Shown here: positions 36,395 to 45,877 of the stretch, one piece after another
Numbering within the stretch: the first letter of the stretch is position 1
How the letters are laid out: each line of letters opens with the position of its first letter
From: Porphyrobacter sp.
GTDB lineage: Bacteria > Pseudomonadota > Alphaproteobacteria > Sphingomonadales > Sphingomonadaceae
Direction: 5' to 3'
Length of the DNA stretch: 64,000 nucleotides
Assembly (NCBI GenBank): GCA_016125555.1
Contig: WGLN01000001.1
Location: forward strand, 186,001-250,000
Notes under the pieces: model-generated
What the model saw: the letters and a program-made list of their open reading frames with translations, nothing else
Told to the model about the DNA's origin: nothing
Databases searched by the model: none
Made by a program: the position numbers and the translations under genes

Positions 36395-37456
36395 CTAGGC
36401 CAGCCCACGCGCGATCCACGGGCCGATCGCGTTGGCGACCGGCAGCGGCAGCTTCTTCCACGCCTCGATCTTGCGGGAATAGCTCGCATCGGTCGGGTCG
36501 ATGTTGCGCGCAGCCGCGCCCGGCGCGGTCCAGGCGCCATAGGTCAGCGGTGCGGGCGCGAAGCCCCAGTTCTTCTTGAAGGCGAAGGGGCCGCTCCCCG
36601 TCTTGGAGCGCCCGAAATCGAAGCGTGTCGCGCCGCGGCGCCGGGCGTGAAGCATCAATTCGTAATACATCACCTCATTGGCGCGCGCCGCGCGCGCCGC
36701 GAACACGCCGCCGCCCCAGAACGGCATCACCGCCCCGGCGTGGTAGAAGCTCAGCACACTCGCAAGCGGACGATCACCCTGCCAGACGGTAAGGATGTCG
36801 CTGCTGTCGGGAAATGCCGCGAGCATTTCCGCGAACAGCCGGCGCGGGAACACCGGCGTGCCGAGATTGCGCACGCTTTCGGAATAGCAGGCGAAATGCG
36901 CGGCGAGGTCCACGGCGCTGCGTCCGGTCGTCACGCGGTGGCCGAGCGCAAGGCCCTTTCTCACCTCGGCCCGCGCCTTGCGCGGGATCGCGACGAGTTC
37001 CGCCTCGTCGCTCGCTGCGAGCGGGCGTTCGAATCCGCAATGCCGGTCGTCCCAGGCGTCCCAGTGATCAGGGATCGGCCCGCCGCGCAATTCGACGCTG
37101 GCGAAGCCGCCGCGGGTAGCATGGGCCTCAGCCGCCCAAGCAAGCGCGCGGGCGGCGTCAGGGCTGTCCACGCGCATCCCGCCGCCGACGCCAAAGCCGC
37201 TCGAGACCAGCGCCTTGCCGAACAGCGCCGAACGCACCTCGGTCAGCGGCAGCCAGCCCGTCACCACGCCCATGCGCTCGCACACGAGCCCGGCGGCGCG
37301 CTGACCGGTGCCCGCTTCGATCGCGCGCAACCATGCGGGACGATGGAACAGGCTCGCGCCGCGTTCGGCGACGAAGCCCTCGATGCGGCGCAGTTCGGCC
37401 GGGTCGGCGAAATCGACCGCGCGCACCTGCTGGCCGGTCTTGAGTGGTGCGTTCAT
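36395..37456 (-). CDS. FemAB-like protein, XrtA/PEP-CTERM system-associated
   Basis: The 353-residue protein has a FemAB/GNAT-type double-fold, typical of aminoacyl or acyl transfer. Visible are ASLFHRPAWLRAIEAGTGQ, RVTTGRSAVDLAAHFACYSESVRNLGTPVFPRR in pieces, SVLSFYHAGAVMPFWGGGV, and the C-terminal RFDFGRSKTGSGPFAFKKNWGF, a hallmark of this group. In XrtA loci it likely modifies an exopolysaccharide or a peptide; this is inference. The ATG overlaps the deacetylase stop as ATGA. Confidence 0.9.
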   Translation of the reverse strand: MNAPLKTGQQVRAVDFADPAELRRIEGFVAERGASLFHRPAWLRAIEAGTGQRAAGLVCERMGVVTGWLPLTEVRSALFGKALVSSGFGVGGGMRVDSPDAARALAWAAEAHATRGGFASVELRGGPIPDHWDAWDDRHCGFERPLAASDEAELVAIPRKARAEVRKGLALGHRVTTGRSAVDLAAHFACYSESVRNLGTPVFPRRLFAEMLAAFPDSSDILTVWQGDRPLASVLSFYHAGAVMPFWGGGVFAARAARANEVMYYELMLHARRRGATRFDFGRSKTGSGPFAFKKNWGFAPAPLTYGAWTAPGAAARNIDPTDASYSRKIEAWKKLPLPVANAIGPWIARGLA

Positions 37457-38382
37457 GCCGCCTCCTCGGCGGCAGGCAGGGGGAGCTCCCCGGCATGCGC
37501 CGCCTCGCGGTGGGCAATCATGTCCATGCGCCCCCAGCGGAACTCGTGGACCAGGGCGCGCAGCTTGTCGGCCATTTTCGCGAGCCCCGTATAATGGCGA
37601 AAGCGCGAGCGCAGCGGAGCGTGGCCGACGCGCGGCTGATCGGGATCGATCTCCCACGGATGGAAGTAGAACACCGCCGGGCGCCCCTCGGTGCGGTTCA
37701 CCTGCCGGATCGCCCAGCGCGAGAAGCCGTAGGGCAGCACGCGGAAGAAGCCCCCTCCTCCCGCCGCCACGCGCCGCCCGCCGAGGATCGCGGTGGTCAC
37801 CGGCAGTTCGACCAGCTTCGACCAGGGCAGCGGCCGGAAGGCGAAGCGCGGTGCCTCCGGCCAGCCATAGTGATCGTGCAGCACCGGCGCGACGCTGGAG
37901 GAATAGGCGTAGCCCTGCTCGGCGAGTTCGGCGAAGGCCCACGGCGTGCGCCGGTCGATCGAGAAGCTCGGTGCGCGGTAGCCGGTCACGGCGACGCCCG
38001 CGCTGTCCTCGATGATGGCGCGCGCCTTGCGGATGTCCGCGGCGAATTCGGCGCGGGTGAAGGTGAAGACCCGCGCATGGTCATAGCCGTGGCTGGCGAG
38101 TTCGTGCCCGGCTTCGGCAATGCGGCGGATCATCGCCGGATGGCGCCTGGCGACCCAGCCCAGCGTGAAGAAGGTCGCGCGCACCTCGGCCTCGGCGAAG
38201 AGGTCGAGAATGCGCAGGACATTGTCCTCCACGCGGGTGCGGATCGCGTCCCACTCCCCGCGGGCGATGACGTTCTCAAAGGCGCCGACCTGGAACCAGT
38301 CCTCGACATCGACCGACAACCCATTGACGACGGGGCTATCGGGCGTGCCGGGCAAGGGAGGAATCGGCGCGTTCACGGTCAC
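37453..38382 (-). CDS. polysaccharide deacetylase, XrtA/PEP-CTERM system-associated
   Basis: This 309-residue carbohydrate esterase 4-like protein should remove N-acetyl groups from the polymer. It has LSVDVEDWFQV (catalytic Asp and metal Asp, about 22-32), ELASHGYDHARV (metal His pair), TGYRAPSFSID and VFYFHPWEIDPDQPR with the late His. No signal peptide is seen, so cytoplasmic action on a precursor is suggested. Its end overlaps the FemAB-like gene and its start overlaps the ATPase stop. Confidence 0.93.
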   Translation of the reverse strand: MTVNAPIPPLPGTPDSPVVNGLSVDVEDWFQVGAFENVIARGEWDAIRTRVEDNVLRILDLFAEAEVRATFFTLGWVARRHPAMIRRIAEAGHELASHGYDHARVFTFTRAEFAADIRKARAIIEDSAGVAVTGYRAPSFSIDRRTPWAFAELAEQGYAYSSSVAPVLHDHYGWPEAPRFAFRPLPWSKLVELPVTTAILGGRRVAAGGGGFFRVLPYGFSRWAIRQVNRTEGRPAVFYFHPWEIDPDQPRVGHAPLRSRFRHYTGLAKMADKLRALVHEFRWGRMDMIAHREAAHAGELPLPAAEEAA

Positions 38383-39554
38383 GCGGCCTCGCGCGACGGG
38401 TCTTCCTCAAGCCACTCGATCAGCATGGTCAGCACGTGGCGGAAGGATTGCTCCTGCTCCTCGAGCCGCGCTTCCAGACGCTCGATCTCCGCCGCGAGCC
38501 GCGCTTCGGCAAGGCGCGCTTCCTCGGGCGAGAGCGCCTCGTCGCGGGTGCCGCGCCCGGCAGCCTGCAGCTCGCCGATCGCGGCTTCGAGTTCGGCGGT
38601 GCGCGCGTCGCGGCTGGCGAGCAGCGCGGCAACCTCGGCGGCAGGCACACCGGCGGCGGCAGGCGCGTCCTCGTCGTTTTCGCTGCTTTCCGAGGCCACC
38701 GGGGCGCTGCGCAGGTCGGCATGGGTGCTGCCGCCGCGCAACTGATCCTCGGCCATCTCGGCGACCACCTCGTCGAGCATCTCGTGGGTCAATTCGGAGC
38801 GCTCCTCGATCGCGCCGAGCAGCAGCAGGCGGTTCATCACCTGGTTGACGCGCCGCGGGATCCCGTCGGTGTGGCGGAAGAGCGCATCGAGAAGCCCTTC
38901 GGCCAATGCCGGATGGTCGCTCCACCCGACGCAGGCAAGCCGGTGGCGAACATAGTCGGCGACCTCGTCCTCGCCCAGCGCCTCGAGGTGGTGCGAAGCG
39001 ATGACGCGCTGGCGCAGCTGTTCGAGTTCGGGGTGATGGGCGAGCGTGCGCCGGAACTCGGGCTGGCCGAGCAGCAGACCCTGCAGCAGCGGATGCGAGC
39101 CGAGCTGGAAGTTCGACAGCATCCGCAGCTCCTCGAGCGCGGCGAGATCGAGGTTCTGGCACTCGTCGACCACCAGCAGGCAGCGCCGTCCGGCGCGCGC
39201 CTCGTCCTGCAGGAAGCGCTCGATCGCGCCGAGCGCGGAGGCCTTGTCGTGCCCTTCGACCGAAAGACCGAAAGCCTGCGCGACGACGTGGACGATTTCC
39301 TCACCGCCGAGCGCGCTGGTGACGACCTGCGCGACCGTCAGCGCCGCCGGATCGATCCGCTCCATCAGGTGCGCGACCAGCGTCGACTTGCCCGCGCCGA
39401 CCTCGCCGGTGATGACGATGAAGCCCTCGCCCTGCGCGAGGCCATAGCCGAGATAGCTCATCGCCTTCTTGTGGCTGACGCTTTCGAAGTAGAACTGCGG
39501 ATCGGGGGTCAGCTGGAACGCCCGTCCGGTGAGACCATAGAATTGTTCGTACAT
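38379..39554 (-). CDS. XrtA-associated AAA ATPase (ExeA-like)
   Basis: The 391-residue P-loop ATPase resembles ExeA/GspA and the XrtA-associated ATPase family. It starts MYEQFYGLTGRAFQLTPDPQFYF, with Walker A GEVGAGKST (50-58), Walker B LLVVDECQNLD and the sensor HTDGIPRRVNQVMN. The C-terminal ~120 residues are a Glu/Ala-rich, probably coiled-coil stretch (EARLAEARLAAEIERLEARLEEQ in pieces). It is likely an inner-membrane-associated motor or regulator of export. It lies between the outer membrane protein and the deacetylase. Confidence 0.92.
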   Translation of the reverse strand: MYEQFYGLTGRAFQLTPDPQFYFESVSHKKAMSYLGYGLAQGEGFIVITGEVGAGKSTLVAHLMERIDPAALTVAQVVTSALGGEEIVHVVAQAFGLSVEGHDKASALGAIERFLQDEARAGRRCLLVVDECQNLDLAALEELRMLSNFQLGSHPLLQGLLLGQPEFRRTLAHHPELEQLRQRVIASHHLEALGEDEVADYVRHRLACVGWSDHPALAEGLLDALFRHTDGIPRRVNQVMNRLLLLGAIEERSELTHEMLDEVVAEMAEDQLRGGSTHADLRSAPVASESSENDEDAPAAAGVPAAEVAALLASRDARTAELEAAIGELQAAGRGTRDEALSPEEARLAEARLAAEIERLEARLEEQEQSFRHVLTMLIEWLEEDPSREAA

Positions 39555-39572
39555 GAGCGTCTCGCTCCTTCG

Positions 39573-41234
39573 TCAGAAATCGTAACGCAGGCCGACCAGT
39601 GCGGTGGCGAAGGCGAAGTCCTCGGCCGAGAAGTCGCTGTCGACATAGTCGAGCGCAACCGCCGCGCGCCCGGTGAGGCGGCGGGTGATCGCGCGGTTGT
39701 AGGCCGCCGAGATGCCCGTCGCGGTCACATCGCCGCTGTCGGTCGCCGAATTGAACCAGTTGACGTAGGCATTGGTGGTGAGGCTGGCGTTGCGCCCCAT
39801 CTCGCGGCTTGCGCCGATGACCACATAGTGGCTCTCGTCGGTCAGCCCATCGAGCGGCGCGAGCACCGTGCCCTGCGCGGCGATGAAGGTGCGCCGGTCA
39901 TAGCCTGCGCCGAGCGCGGCGGTGAGCCGACCCATGCGGCGCTGGTAGGAGGCGCGCACACCGCGCCCGCGGAACGCCGCCGAGCGCACCGAGCCGAGCC
40001 CGCCGATGACCGATTGCCCCTCGGCATTGGTGACGAGCCCGCCGAAATCGCCGGTCACCGGGTTGCGGATCGCCTCGAAATCGCTCGACAGGCCTGCCAG
40101 CGAGTTGTTGAGCAGTCCGCCGAAGCCGGTGACCCCATCGTAAACGGCAAGCGCGAAGGCGCTGCGCTGGCTCGGATTATAGGTGAAGGTCCCGTAATAA
40201 GTCGTTGAATCGTAACGCCTGCCAACCCGCGCCTCAAGCGCGGTGCGCGAGGAGGGGCGCCACATCACGCCGACGTCCCACAGCAGCCCGTCGATATCGA
40301 AGGCGATGACCCGCGGGCTTGCCGTATCGGTGACATAGCGGCCGTCGCTGCCGACCACCGGGTTGCCATTCGTATCGCGCAGCGCATCGCGGCTGGACAC
40401 CTCGACATTCTCGTAGCCCACGCCGCCGACCAGCGCGACATTGGGGCTGACCGGCACGGTTACGTCGGCCCGCGCGAAAAGATCGCGCACCCGCTGGTCG
40501 AGATTGCGGATGTCTTCCTGGTATGCGCCCGCGGTCACCGCCACCCCCACCGGCAGGACCTCGCCCGCACGGGTCCCGGCGCGCAGCTGGCCGAGATAGG
40601 TGAAGCTGTCGTCGAACACGTCGACCGGCCGGCCCTGCGCGTCGACCAGCGCGGTGTTGTTCTCGGACCGGTTGTAGCCCACCCGCGCCACGCCCTGCAG
40701 GCCGACATCGCCGACACGGGTTTCGAGGCTCGGACCGGCATAGAGGCTGTAGAAGCGGCTCTCCGCATCCTCGCGAACGAGCGGGTTTGCCGTCGCCCCG
40801 CCGCCCGCATCGAGACGGGTGCGCGCGGCGAGCGCGCCGGCCTCGAAGCTCAACGTGTTGGGCACCAGCGCCAGCGTGCCGCGCGCAACGCCGCTCACCG
40901 TGTCGGTGTCGATGCTGTCGCTGCCATAGCCGATATTGCGCTCGTAGCGCAGCGAGACCGCCGCGCCCGAATGGCGCCCCTGGATGTTCATGTCGACCCC
41001 GACCGCAACCTGGGTGAAGGTGAGCACGTCGTCGTTCGGCGAAAGCTGGGCGGAGAGCACCTGCCCGACCTCGATATAGGGCCGGACAGCGCGCGCGCGC
41101 GACGCCTCGCCGGGAACCTCGGCCTGCCCCTGGCCCTGCCCCTGCCCCATCGGATTGGCCTGGGCGAGCGCCGGAACCGCGGCGAGCAGCGCCGCACAGG
41201 CGATCGGCAGGGCAAGGAGCGCGCGCAGGTTCAT
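39573..41234 (-). CDS. outer membrane protein, PEP-CTERM system-associated
   Basis: The 553-residue protein has a signal peptide (MNLRALLALPIACAALLAAVPALAQ) and long repeated amphipathic beta strands, ending LVGLRYDF with a terminal Phe as in BamA-inserted barrels. It matches the XrtA-locus outer membrane family (TIGR03016-like). It is probably the channel or receptor for polysaccharide passage; this is inference. A Gln/Gly stretch (MGQGQGQGQAEVPGE) follows the signal. The ATG overlaps the kinase stop by one base (TGATG). Confidence 0.9.
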   Translation of the reverse strand: MNLRALLALPIACAALLAAVPALAQANPMGQGQGQGQAEVPGEASRARAVRPYIEVGQVLSAQLSPNDDVLTFTQVAVGVDMNIQGRHSGAAVSLRYERNIGYGSDSIDTDTVSGVARGTLALVPNTLSFEAGALAARTRLDAGGGATANPLVREDAESRFYSLYAGPSLETRVGDVGLQGVARVGYNRSENNTALVDAQGRPVDVFDDSFTYLGQLRAGTRAGEVLPVGVAVTAGAYQEDIRNLDQRVRDLFARADVTVPVSPNVALVGGVGYENVEVSSRDALRDTNGNPVVGSDGRYVTDTASPRVIAFDIDGLLWDVGVMWRPSSRTALEARVGRRYDSTTYYGTFTYNPSQRSAFALAVYDGVTGFGGLLNNSLAGLSSDFEAIRNPVTGDFGGLVTNAEGQSVIGGLGSVRSAAFRGRGVRASYQRRMGRLTAALGAGYDRRTFIAAQGTVLAPLDGLTDESHYVVIGASREMGRNASLTTNAYVNWFNSATDSGDVTATGISAAYNRAITRRLTGRAAVALDYVDSDFSAEDFAFATALVGLRYDF

Positions 41235-42250
41235 CACCCCCTCGCCCCGTAGCTGCCGAAGCGCCGGCCGGAGGGGCTGTAGCGCGCGGCGTTGAGCAGC
41301 AGCTTGATATCGGCGCAGGCGGAAAGGAGCTGCTGCGCATCCTCGAGCGCGGCCCGCCCGGTCTCGTCGGCGCGCACCACCAGCAGCGCCTGTCCCACAT
41401 GGGCGGCCAGTTCGGCCGCGGGCGAGGCGGCGAGCGCGGGCGGGGTGTCGAAGATCACGATGCGGTTGGGCGCGCCCTGCGTCAGCCGGTCGAGCACCGC
41501 GCCGGTGCGAATGCTGGCGAGATATTCGGCGTCGCGCGAAGTCGCGGTCCCGGCGGGGAGCACGAACAGCCCGGCGATATCCGTGCGGATCACCAGGGTC
41601 TCGGGCCGGATCGCCGGGTCGGCGAGCGCGTCCATCAGCCCCCGCTCTGCCGCGATGCCGAAGCGTTCGCAGATCGCGGGCCGCACGACATCGGCATCGA
41701 CCAGCAACACCTCGATATCGCGCTCGGCGGCGAGCGCAATGGCGAGATTGGCGGCACAATAGGTCTTGCCCTCGCCCGAATGCGGCGAGCACACGAGAAT
41801 GCGGCGGGCGAGCGGTGTGGCCTCGGCACGCGCGTCGGCGAGCAGCTCGCGCTTGACGATCCGGAACTCCTCGAGAAGCCCGGTCACCGGGTCCTCGGGC
41901 ACGATCAGCCCGCCTTCGCGAAGATGCGCACGGTCGACCGCGGCGACCGGGCCGGCGAAGGTGACGGCGGGCTGCGGCGGGTGCGCAGGCGGCGGTGCGG
42001 GCACTGCTTGAACGGTGTCCGCGGCAGGCACTTCGGTGACCCGGGGCGCACGGGGTGCCGCGACCGCCGGCTCGGTCGCGGGCAGCGGCGATGCGGTCGC
42101 GGGCGTGCGGCGCAGCGGCTCGGGGACCGGCGGCACGGGCGGCAGCTTGGGCGCGCCCTTCACCGGGCCGAGGCCGAAGGCACTGTCGGCCCGCTCGAAC
42201 AGCGAGGCGGGCCTCGCGCCTTCGCGATCGATCTTGCGCTGGTCGGTCAT
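41234..42250 (-). CDS. tyrosine autokinase, XrtA/PEP-CTERM EPS locus
   Basis: The 338-residue BY-kinase-like protein should regulate chain length with the Wzz-like partner. A Pro/Ala-rich N-terminal linker (about 30-100) precedes the ATPase domain, with Walker A VCSPHSGEGKTYC (154-166), Walker A' VLLVDADVVRP and Walker B IVIFDTPPAL. The C-terminal tail has only two tyrosines (ARYSPSGRRFGSYG), fewer than usual BY-kinases. The start MTDQRKIDRE is 17 bases after the Wzz-like gene. Kinase and chain-length protein are separate genes, as in Gram-positive systems. Confidence 0.9.
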   Translation of the reverse strand: MTDQRKIDREGARPASLFERADSAFGLGPVKGAPKLPPVPPVPEPLRRTPATASPLPATEPAVAAPRAPRVTEVPAADTVQAVPAPPPAHPPQPAVTFAGPVAAVDRAHLREGGLIVPEDPVTGLLEEFRIVKRELLADARAEATPLARRILVCSPHSGEGKTYCAANLAIALAAERDIEVLLVDADVVRPAICERFGIAAERGLMDALADPAIRPETLVIRTDIAGLFVLPAGTATSRDAEYLASIRTGAVLDRLTQGAPNRIVIFDTPPALAASPAAELAAHVGQALLVVRADETGRAALEDAQQLLSACADIKLLLNAARYSPSGRRFGSYGARG

Positions 42251-42266
42251 CGGCTGACTCCCGTCC

Positions 42267-43787
42267 TCACGCGATCGTCCCGACCGAGACGATCTCGATC
42301 GCAACGAGGATCACGAACACGCCGACTAGTCCGGCGCATGCGCCCGCGAACTGGTGCAGGCGCTTCTTTTCGAGCGCGCGTGCCGCGTCCGAGAGGGTCA
42401 GCGAGATCGCGCCGATCACCGGAAGGTCGAAGGCGCGTTCGAGCTTCTGCGGGGTGGCGAAGCTCGACCTGAGCTGGCCCATCCCCCAGGCCACCCCGGC
42501 GCCGGCGCCAAGGCCGACGATCAGCACGCCGAACAGCAGCAGCGGGCGATTGGGCGCAGCGGGCTTGCGCGGCACCGTGGGGTCCTGGATCACGTCGAAG
42601 CGGAACTGGCTGGCCTTGTCCTCGACCTCGCCGCGGGTGCGCAGCGCCTCGCGGTCCTGCAGCAGCTTGTCATAGTTCTGGCGCAGCACGTCGTAGTCGC
42701 GGCTGATGCGGTTCGCCTCGGCCGCGACCGCCGGCTCGGAAGCCTGGCTCGCCATCAGCGCGGCGAAATCGCTCTGCAGCGCGGCGCGGCGCGCCTGGAG
42801 CGCATCGACGCTTGCCTGGCGTTCGGTGCGGATCGCCAGCAGCGAGGAATAGGCCGGATTGGGCGTGCCGCCGGCATCCTCGCCAGCGGCGGCGGCCTGC
42901 TTGGCAAGCAGCGCGACCTGCCGGGTGGCCGAGACGACATCGGGGTGGCTGTCGGTGAGACCGCGGGCACGCAGTTCGGCCAACTGGGTCTGGGCCTGTT
43001 GCAGCGCCGCCTTCGGCCCGGTCGCCTGCGGACCGCCGGCGAGGGTGCGCGGGGTGTTGGCAAGCTGGCCGGAAATCGCCGCCAGCGCGCTTTCGGCAGC
43101 GGCAAGATCGGCATCGACCGCGCGCAGGTCGGCACGGGCTTGCGCGACCTTGCTCGACAGGCTTTCCGAGCCACCGGCAAGATCGGGATAGCGCGCCTCG
43201 AAGGCGAGGCGGCGCTGTTCGGCCGCCTCCAGTTCGCGCTTGCGCTCCTCGAGCTGCTTTTCAAGGTCGGCAATCGCCGAGGAGATGCTGGCGCGGTTGC
43301 CCGCGACGTGCTCCTCGCGCAGGATGTCGAGCAGCTTCTGCACCACGTCGCGCGCCAGGACGGCGTTCTCCGCGTCGGAAAGGTCGCTGCGGCCGATCTC
43401 GGCGGTGATCTCGAACAGGTTGTCCTGTTCGCTGGTGACCTTCACCTTCTTGTCGAGCTGGGCGATCAGCGCATCGAGCGCACCGCGCCCGGTCACGCCC
43501 TCCCCGAGCCGGGTCGAGGTGATCACCTTCTCGAGGTTCTTGGCGCTCGACAGGGTCTGGCGGACCCGCGTGATCTCTTCCTTCCCGTCCCCCGCGATAC
43601 CGAGCTGCTTCGAGAGCACGTCCTCGACATCGACATAGACGCGCGCCTTGCTCTCGTAGGTGTTGGGGATCATCGCGATCACCAGCCACCCGAGCAGGCA
43701 GACGCCCCAGGCGACCGCCACCGCGAGCCAGCGCCGGTGCCACACCGACCACAGCGCCGCGCGCAATTCGTCGAAGATCTCGCTCAT
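42267..43787 (-). CDS. XrtA system polysaccharide chain length determinant (Wzz-like)
   Basis: The 506-residue inner-membrane protein has two transmembrane segments (about 20-40 and 425-445) plus a third hydrophobic stretch at the end (GACAGLVGVFVILVAIEIV). A long coiled-coil periplasmic domain (about 170-400) lies between them. The N-terminal Wzz domain has PNTYESKARVYVDVEDVL. The PRKPAAPNRPLLLFG motif before the second helix is typical of the family. It should set chain length with the downstream kinase. Confidence 0.93.
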   Translation of the reverse strand: MSEIFDELRAALWSVWHRRWLAVAVAWGVCLLGWLVIAMIPNTYESKARVYVDVEDVLSKQLGIAGDGKEEITRVRQTLSSAKNLEKVITSTRLGEGVTGRGALDALIAQLDKKVKVTSEQDNLFEITAEIGRSDLSDAENAVLARDVVQKLLDILREEHVAGNRASISSAIADLEKQLEERKRELEAAEQRRLAFEARYPDLAGGSESLSSKVAQARADLRAVDADLAAAESALAAISGQLANTPRTLAGGPQATGPKAALQQAQTQLAELRARGLTDSHPDVVSATRQVALLAKQAAAAGEDAGGTPNPAYSSLLAIRTERQASVDALQARRAALQSDFAALMASQASEPAVAAEANRISRDYDVLRQNYDKLLQDREALRTRGEVEDKASQFRFDVIQDPTVPRKPAAPNRPLLLFGVLIVGLGAGAGVAWGMGQLRSSFATPQKLERAFDLPVIGAISLTLSDAARALEKKRLHQFAGACAGLVGVFVILVAIEIVSVGTIA

Positions 43788-43803
43788 CCCCCGCGGCGCT
43801 CCG

Positions 43804-44445
43804 TCAGAACCGGCTCTCGGGGATGATGATGGTGTCGCCCGGCATCAGCATGACGTTGGCGCTGGCGTCGCCGCGGCGGATCAGGTCGGACAGGCGCAGG
43901 CGGTATTCGTCCTGCTTGCCGGTCTCGCGGTTGAGGCGGATCAGCTTGGCGCTGTTTCCGGCCGCGAATTCGCTGAGCCCGCCGACCGCGATCATCGCGT
44001 CGAGCACGGTCATGTTGGCGCGGTAGGGCAGCGAGGCGGGCTGCGCGGTGGCGCCGATGATGCGCACCTGCTGGGTGAAGTTGCCCTCGGGCGTGTTGAC
44101 GATCACCGAGACGATCGGCTGCTCGATATATTTCGACAGCTCTCCCGCGATGTAGTCCTGCAACTCGGTCGCGGTCTTGCCGACGGCGGGGATGTCCTGC
44201 ACCAGCGGGATGGTCAGCCGCCCGTCGGGCCGCACACGGACCTTCTCGGCCGAAAGCTCGGGATTGCGCCACACGTGGATGGTGATCTCGTCGAGCGGGC
44301 CGATGGTGTATTCCTCGCTCGGCACGACCGGCGAATTGGCATAGTTGGCAGGCGGCAGTTCCTTGCCCCCGGTGGCGCATCCCGCCAGCAACAGCGGCGC
44401 CAGGCTAAAGACAGCGAGGAGTTGGCGGGGCAACAATCGGGGCAT
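43804..44445 (-). CDS. polysaccharide export lipoprotein (Wza-like)
   Basis: The 213-residue outer-membrane lipoprotein has a lipobox LLLAGC (Cys23), the Poly_export/SLBB domain with YTIGPLDEITIHVWRNPELS, RVRPDGRLTIPLVQDI and ELSKYIEQPIVSVIV, and the C-terminal NVMLMPGDTIIIPESRF. It forms the outer-membrane export channel in related systems. The start MPRLLPRQLLAV follows CAAGGATCC 8 bases upstream. It is the first gene of the main minus-strand EPS block, after a 205-base gap. Confidence 0.93.
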   Translation of the reverse strand: MPRLLPRQLLAVFSLAPLLLAGCATGGKELPPANYANSPVVPSEEYTIGPLDEITIHVWRNPELSAEKVRVRPDGRLTIPLVQDIPAVGKTATELQDYIAGELSKYIEQPIVSVIVNTPEGNFTQQVRIIGATAQPASLPYRANMTVLDAMIAVGGLSEFAAGNSAKLIRLNRETGKQDEYRLRLSDLIRRGDASANVMLMPGDTIIIPESRF

Positions 44446-44650
44446 TGACGAGGATCCTTGGCCTTGGTCCGGTTCCGGTAAGGCTACGGACACCGTGCAG
44501 GAGCGACCTGCAATCCCCGCCTTCGGAACAACGCGTTCTTCTCGCCCGAATTGGTGAACATATTGTTAGTTATACAGCGCCGAATCCGGGGGCTTCCCGG
44601 ATCGGGACAGGGCGTTTGCGGGGGTTAACGGCGCCGCCGGCGCGGGGCCT
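44446..44650 (-). promoter_or_regulatory. intergenic region upstream of the EPS export block, with hairpin
   Basis: This 205-base gap should hold the promoter for the wza-like operon. An AT-rich stretch unusual for this genome (minus-strand TATAACTAACAATATG, around 44560-44575) is the likely -10 region, but no good -35 pairs with it. ATCCGGG (44584-44590) and CCCGGAT (44596-44602) form a 7-base hairpin without a T-run. A second GC hairpin, GCGCC/GGCGC, lies near 44627-44639, just after the decarboxylase gene. Confidence 0.4.
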
Positions 44651-45877
44651 TCAGACGAGCAGTTCGGGGGCAGGACCGTGTCCGAGAAAGGCGCTCGGCG
44701 AGGCGCTCGCGCCATAGGCCCCGGCACAGAACACCGCGACCAGGTCGCCCACTTCGGCACGCGGCATCAGGGCATTGTCGGCAAGCCGGTCGAGCGGGGT
44801 GCAAAGGCACCCGACGATGTTCACTTCCTCTGTCGGCTCCGCTCCGTAACGTGTTGCTATCGCGGAAGGATAATTGCGCCTGACCACGGTGCCGAAATTG
44901 CCCGAGGCGGCCAGCTGGTGGTGCAGACCGCCGTCGGTCACGAGGTAGGTGGTGCCGTGGCTCTCCTTGCGATCGACGATCCGGCACAGGTAGACCCCCG
45001 CCTCGCCGACCAGGTAGCGCCCGAGTTCGAGACACAGTTCACTTTGCGCCAACGCCGCCGGCAGGCTTTCCACCCGCTCCGCCAAAGCCGCGCCGACGCG
45101 CGGCAGGTCGAGCGGTTCGTCGCCGGGGAAATAGGGGATGCCGAAGCCCCCGCCCATGTTGAGCTTGGGCAGTCCCGCGCCGATGGCGTCGGCGAGATTT
45201 GCAGCCAGTTCCAGCACGTTGCCCTGCGCTTCTATGATCGCATTTGCGCTCAACGCCTGACTGCCGGTGAAGATGTGCAGGCCCCGCCAGTCGGCCCCTT
45301 CGCCGATCAGCCTGCGGGCGAGCGCGGGCACCTTATCGGCATCGACGCCGAAGGGCTTGGCGCCGCCGCCCATCTTCATCCCCGAGCCCTTCAGCTCGAA
45401 GCTCGGGTTGACCCGGATCGCGATCCTCGGCGCCTTGCCGAGCCGCTGGCCGATGGCGAGCGCGCGGGTGCCCTCGCCCTCGCTCTCGCAATTGAGCGTC
45501 ACTCCGGCGGCGATCGCGGCCTCGAGCTCCTCGTCGCGCTTGCCGGGCCCCGCAAAGCTGATCCGCGCAGGGTCGATCCCGGCGGCAAGGCACAGCGCCA
45601 GCTCTCCGGCAGAGGCGATGTCGAAGCCGTCCACCAGCGGTGCCATGTGCGCGATCACCTGCGGGTGCGGGTTGGCCTTGACCGCGTAGTTCACCCCGAC
45701 CCGCGCGGGCAGCGCGGCGCGCAACTCGGCGACGCGCGCGTCAATACGGCCGCGCGCATAGACGAACAGCGGCGTGCGCCCCGCCTCGGCGACGAGTTCG
45801 CTCGCGCGCCGCCCGCCGATCGCGAGTTCGCCGCCGAGGCTCTCGTAACCGGCAGGGATCGGGCCGACGGGCTTCAT
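44651..45877 (-). CDS. PLP-dependent decarboxylase, exosortase A system-associated
   Basis: The 408-residue protein is a fold type III decarboxylase of the ornithine/diaminopimelate decarboxylase family, XrtA-associated branch. It has the PLP Lys in VNYAVKANPHPQV, FDIASAGELALC, the HxGS segment HIFTGSQ, GGGFGIPYF, LELGRYLVGEAG and the catalytic Cys in IVGCLCTPLDRLAD. The substrate in XrtA loci is unknown; lysine, ornithine or an aminoacyl carrier intermediate are possible. The ATG overlaps the acyl-CoA ligase stop as ATGA. Confidence 0.92.
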   Translation of the reverse strand: MKPVGPIPAGYESLGGELAIGGRRASELVAEAGRTPLFVYARGRIDARVAELRAALPARVGVNYAVKANPHPQVIAHMAPLVDGFDIASAGELALCLAAGIDPARISFAGPGKRDEELEAAIAAGVTLNCESEGEGTRALAIGQRLGKAPRIAIRVNPSFELKGSGMKMGGGAKPFGVDADKVPALARRLIGEGADWRGLHIFTGSQALSANAIIEAQGNVLELAANLADAIGAGLPKLNMGGGFGIPYFPGDEPLDLPRVGAALAERVESLPAALAQSELCLELGRYLVGEAGVYLCRIVDRKESHGTTYLVTDGGLHHQLAASGNFGTVVRRNYPSAIATRYGAEPTEEVNIVGCLCTPLDRLADNALMPRAEVGDLVAVFCAGAYGASASPSAFLGHGPAPELLV